A DNA stretch of 64,000 nucleotides from DATBFU01 sp035498405. GTDB lineage: Bacteria; Acidobacteriota; Thermoanaerobaculia; UBA5066; Gp7-AA6. The translations under genes and the position numbers were made by a program. Shown here piece by piece: positions 62,019 through 64,000 of this stretch (its first letter is position 1; the number at the start of each line of letters is the position of its first letter). The stretch spans positions 1-64,000 of the forward strand of contig DATKAE010000084.1 of the NCBI GenBank assembly GCA_035498405.1, read 5' to 3'. The notes under the pieces were generated by a model, which did no database searches, was not told the DNA's origin, and worked only from the letters and a program-made list of their open reading frames with translations.

Positions 62019-63377
62019 TCAGGCCTTGGGAGGAGGAGGCTTCAGCGCCGCCGCGACCGGAATCGAGCGGGCGCCGTTCTTTCCGACCGAGCGGACTCCG
62101 AAGAAATGATTGTCGGTCGAGACCCCCTTGAGGACCGTCTCACCGGTCTGTGACACGAAGTCGTAGACGGACCACCTCGGGTCGGTTGTCTCTCGCCAGA
62201 GAATCTCGAAGCCCGCGCGCTGCTCGTCCGCGGGCGCCGACCATGCGAGGCGAGCGTCCGGCGCGACGCCGCCGGAGATAGTCACCGCCGTCGGCGCGGC
62301 CGGCGCCTGGGACAACTGCGCAAGCACCTCGGCGTTGGTGTGCGCGACATTTCCGAGAAACGTGAAGTTCATGAACTTCGGCCAATCGCCGTACTCGCGT
62401 CCTTCCTCGACACGGGGCGTCTGGTGCTCGTGGTCGTAGTTCTCGAGCGGCTCGGTGAAGCGAACCGCCGGCAGCCCCTCCTCGACGAAGGGGCGGTGGT
62501 CGCCGCCGCGCCCGAGCCGGTCGAGTCGGAAGACGAGGCGCACGGCGTCCCTTCCGGCGATCTCTTCGACGGCGCGCGCCAGGTCTCGCGAGGGAGAGTC
62601 GATGCCGTCGGGGCCCCCTCCGGAGAAGACCCGGACGCGGTGGGTCGCGCCAGGGGCGAAATCGGCTCCGACGATGTCGTTGTCGAGGAATCCGCCGACC
62701 GTGTAACCCTTCTGCTTCAGATACTCGAGGAGCCGCTTTCCCCCGAGCAGCCCCTGCTCCTCGCCGGAGACCGCGGCGAAGAGCAGGCTCGCGCGGTACA
62801 CGCCCTTGCCCAGCAGCCGGGCGCTCTCGATCGAGACCGCCACACCGGAGGCGTCGTCGTCGGCTCCCGGGGCGTCGGTGTCGGGATCCAGGGCGGAGGA
62901 CGGCATCGAATCGAAGTGGCCCGAGACGAGAAAAACCGTCCGGGCGAGCGCCGGATCGCTCCCCGGGAGCAACGCCAGGACGTTTTCCAGGCGCGCGGGC
63001 CGGTCGTGGGTCCGCGGGGAAGTCGCCTCGAAACGGTCCACGGACACTTGGAGGCGGCCGCCCGACTCCTTCGAGATCGCCTCGAAGCGGGCCAAGATCC
63101 GGTCCCGTCCGCAGCCCACGCCGCGCTTCCCGTCGTCCCAGGAAGATAGGGAGTGTCGCGTGCCGCACTCGACGAGCTCTCCGACGGTCGCGCGTAACGC
63201 CTTCTCGTCCACGGCGTCTCGCGAGAGCGACCCCGAGAGTCGCGGCATGATGCTCGGTTGCGGCTTGCCGCTCGGCGGCTCGGCCGGATCTTGCGCCGCG
63301 GCGAACGCGGCGGCGAGCAGGGCCAGGAGGGAGAGTTTGACTGCGCCGGGGCGCTTTGTTAGCGTGCGCGTTTTCAT
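62019..63377 (-). CDS. Secreted M28 family zinc aminopeptidase with Fn3-like tail
   Basis: 452 residues. Signal peptide (LSLLALLAAAFAAAQ). The M28 domain (about 60-350) has ligands His in SGHFDSM, Asp in GADDDASG, Glu pair SGEEQG, Asp in DNDIVG and His in YDHEHQ. A C-terminal fibronectin-like domain follows (about 365-450). Degrades peptides outside the cytoplasm. The start ATG abuts the start of the divergent acyltransferase in CATATG, and no ribosome site is visible. Confidence 0.92.
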   Translation of the reverse strand: MKTRTLTKRPGAVKLSLLALLAAAFAAAQDPAEPPSGKPQPSIMPRLSGSLSRDAVDEKALRATVGELVECGTRHSLSSWDDGKRGVGCGRDRILARFEAISKESGGRLQVSVDRFEATSPRTHDRPARLENVLALLPGSDPALARTVFLVSGHFDSMPSSALDPDTDAPGADDDASGVAVSIESARLLGKGVYRASLLFAAVSGEEQGLLGGKRLLEYLKQKGYTVGGFLDNDIVGADFAPGATHRVRVFSGGGPDGIDSPSRDLARAVEEIAGRDAVRLVFRLDRLGRGGDHRPFVEEGLPAVRFTEPLENYDHEHQTPRVEEGREYGDWPKFMNFTFLGNVAHTNAEVLAQLSQAPAAPTAVTISGGVAPDARLAWSAPADEQRAGFEILWRETTDPRWSVYDFVSQTGETVLKGVSTDNHFFGVRSVGKNGARSIPVAAALKPPPPKA

Positions 63378-64000
63378 ATGCCGCTGCGTGAATTCCCGGT
63401 TGGGCCGGTCGGTGAGGAAGTCTATCCTCGATTCGTCGCAGAGCTCGCCGAACGGTTCGACGACCCGAAGCTCGATCGGAATGTCGTGGCGCGCGAGGCG
63501 CTTGCGACACTCTACCTGGGGCAGGTTCCGGACTTCGACCGGGAGCTCTCCGATTCGCGCGTCTCTCTCGCCCGCAAGGCGTTGCTTGCCTCCTTCGACC
63601 CGCGCAACGGGACGCTCGAAGCCGAGTATTACCGCGAGATCGATCTGGAGAAGTGGGCCAGAGTCAAGCCGCTGCTCTGGTTCTGGCAGATGTTCGACCA
63701 CTCGCCCGTCGGTCGGAACGTCCGGCTGGGAACTCAAGTGCGATACATGCTCGCCCAGCGCGTCTTCCGACGCTGCGGCAAGGGCGTGCGCATCTTCCAC
63801 GAAGTCGAGCTCTCCTTCGGCTACAACCTGTCGGTCGGCGACGGCGTCACGATTCACCGCAACGTTCTCATCGACGACCGCGGCGAGGTCGTGATCGGAA
63901 ACGACGCCTCGATCTCCGACTACGCCAACATCTATTCGCACTCTCATGCGGTCGAGGACATCCACGAGGTGACCCTCCATAAGACCGTCATCGGCGATCG
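63378..64000 (+). CDS. Hexapeptide-repeat acyltransferase (partial, cut by window end)
   Basis: Open from ATG 63378 to the window edge, 207 codons without a stop. The N-terminal 85 residues are helical and of unknown fold. Then a left-handed beta-helix of hexapeptide repeats (GVRIFHEVELSFGYNLSVGD, GVTIHRNVLIDDRGEVVIGN) as in maltose/galactoside acetyltransferases. The His in YSHSHAVED is the likely catalytic base. It probably acylates a sugar or small molecule. An in-frame TAG a few codons upstream limits the start to this ATG. Confidence 0.87.
   Translation, partial: MPLREFPVGPVGEEVYPRFVAELAERFDDPKLDRNVVAREALATLYLGQVPDFDRELSDSRVSLARKALLASFDPRNGTLEAEYYREIDLEKWARVKPLLWFWQMFDHSPVGRNVRLGTQVRYMLAQRVFRRCGKGVRIFHEVELSFGYNLSVGDGVTIHRNVLIDDRGEVVIGNDASISDYANIYSHSHAVEDIHEVTLHKTVIGD

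Noticed and set aside
62019..63980. Upstream extension of the M28 peptidase frame past 63377
   Set aside because: It is antisense to the hexapeptide acyltransferase. The signal peptide begins at ATG 63377.

Overview
The window is GC-rich and gene-dense, with many operons whose genes overlap by 1-17 nt. The gene set points to a Gram-negative, probably anaerobic or facultative bacterium of the Acidobacteriota, possibly Thermoanaerobaculia-like. The evidence is an exosortase H/IPTL-CTERM system, secreted beta-propellers with a C-terminal 'TPCRxLDTR' domain, a 2-oxoacid:ferredoxin oxidoreductase, an FdhF/YdeP oxidoreductase, tandem DUF4136 lipoproteins and an MCE lipid transporter with a barrel-like tail. 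The taxonomic placement is inference; no rRNA is present.

Layout. 0-5 kb: a divergent EF-G-like GTPase and a membrane Ser/Thr kinase, then tRNA-Pro(CGG). 5-21.6 kb: an accessory region bounded by direct repeats. The last 47 bp of the tRNA-Pro gene recur at 18992-19038 and 21573-21619, and a degenerate tyrosine-integrase C-terminus lies just downstream of the intact tRNA. This looks like two tandem islands of about 13.9 kb and 2.6 kb. The larger carries one minus-strand cluster: secreted TPR-CHAT protease, ECF-like sigma factor, anti-sigma factor, IPTL-CTERM seven-bladed propeller, a 1717-residue beta-helix/metzincin surface protein, a GloVer-repeat propeller, exosortase H and its membrane partner. 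The smaller carries a secreted protein with the same TPCR-type domain plus an S74 self-cleaving chaperone domain. 22-27 kb: lexA, tRNA-Cys, tRNA-Leu, rnc, a DsbD-type disulfide reductase with a thioredoxin partner, tRNA-Phe and def.

27-40 kb is energy metabolism and proteolysis: nuoB-nuoCD-nuoI, FdhF/YdeP molybdoenzyme, a PCYCGC-type secreted metal-binding protein, korAB, an S9 peptidase, a Ycf46-like AAA+ ATPase and a BtuF-like protein. A 67-bp element with perfect 17-bp inverted repeats sits between the last two. 40-51 kb: prx-folE, a TetR/HlyD/ABC-2 efflux operon with a clear promoter-operator, a PHP phosphoesterase, dnaB, and an MMPL transporter coupled to a small secreted protein. 51-64 kb: a glycosyltransferase, alr-mlaE-mlaF-mlaD-radA, two DUF4136 lipoproteins, purC, pepA, an M28 peptidase and a hexapeptide acyltransferase cut by the window edge.

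Two genome-wide habits stand out. Several genes have a -10-like hexamer 6-9 nt before the start codon and no Shine-Dalgarno sequence, which suggests leaderless mRNAs. Four operon junctions use a TTG start inside a TTGA overlap. The most interesting candidate system is the tRNA-Pro island, which combines a sorting enzyme, surface substrates and a sigma/anti-sigma/CHAT regulatory module.
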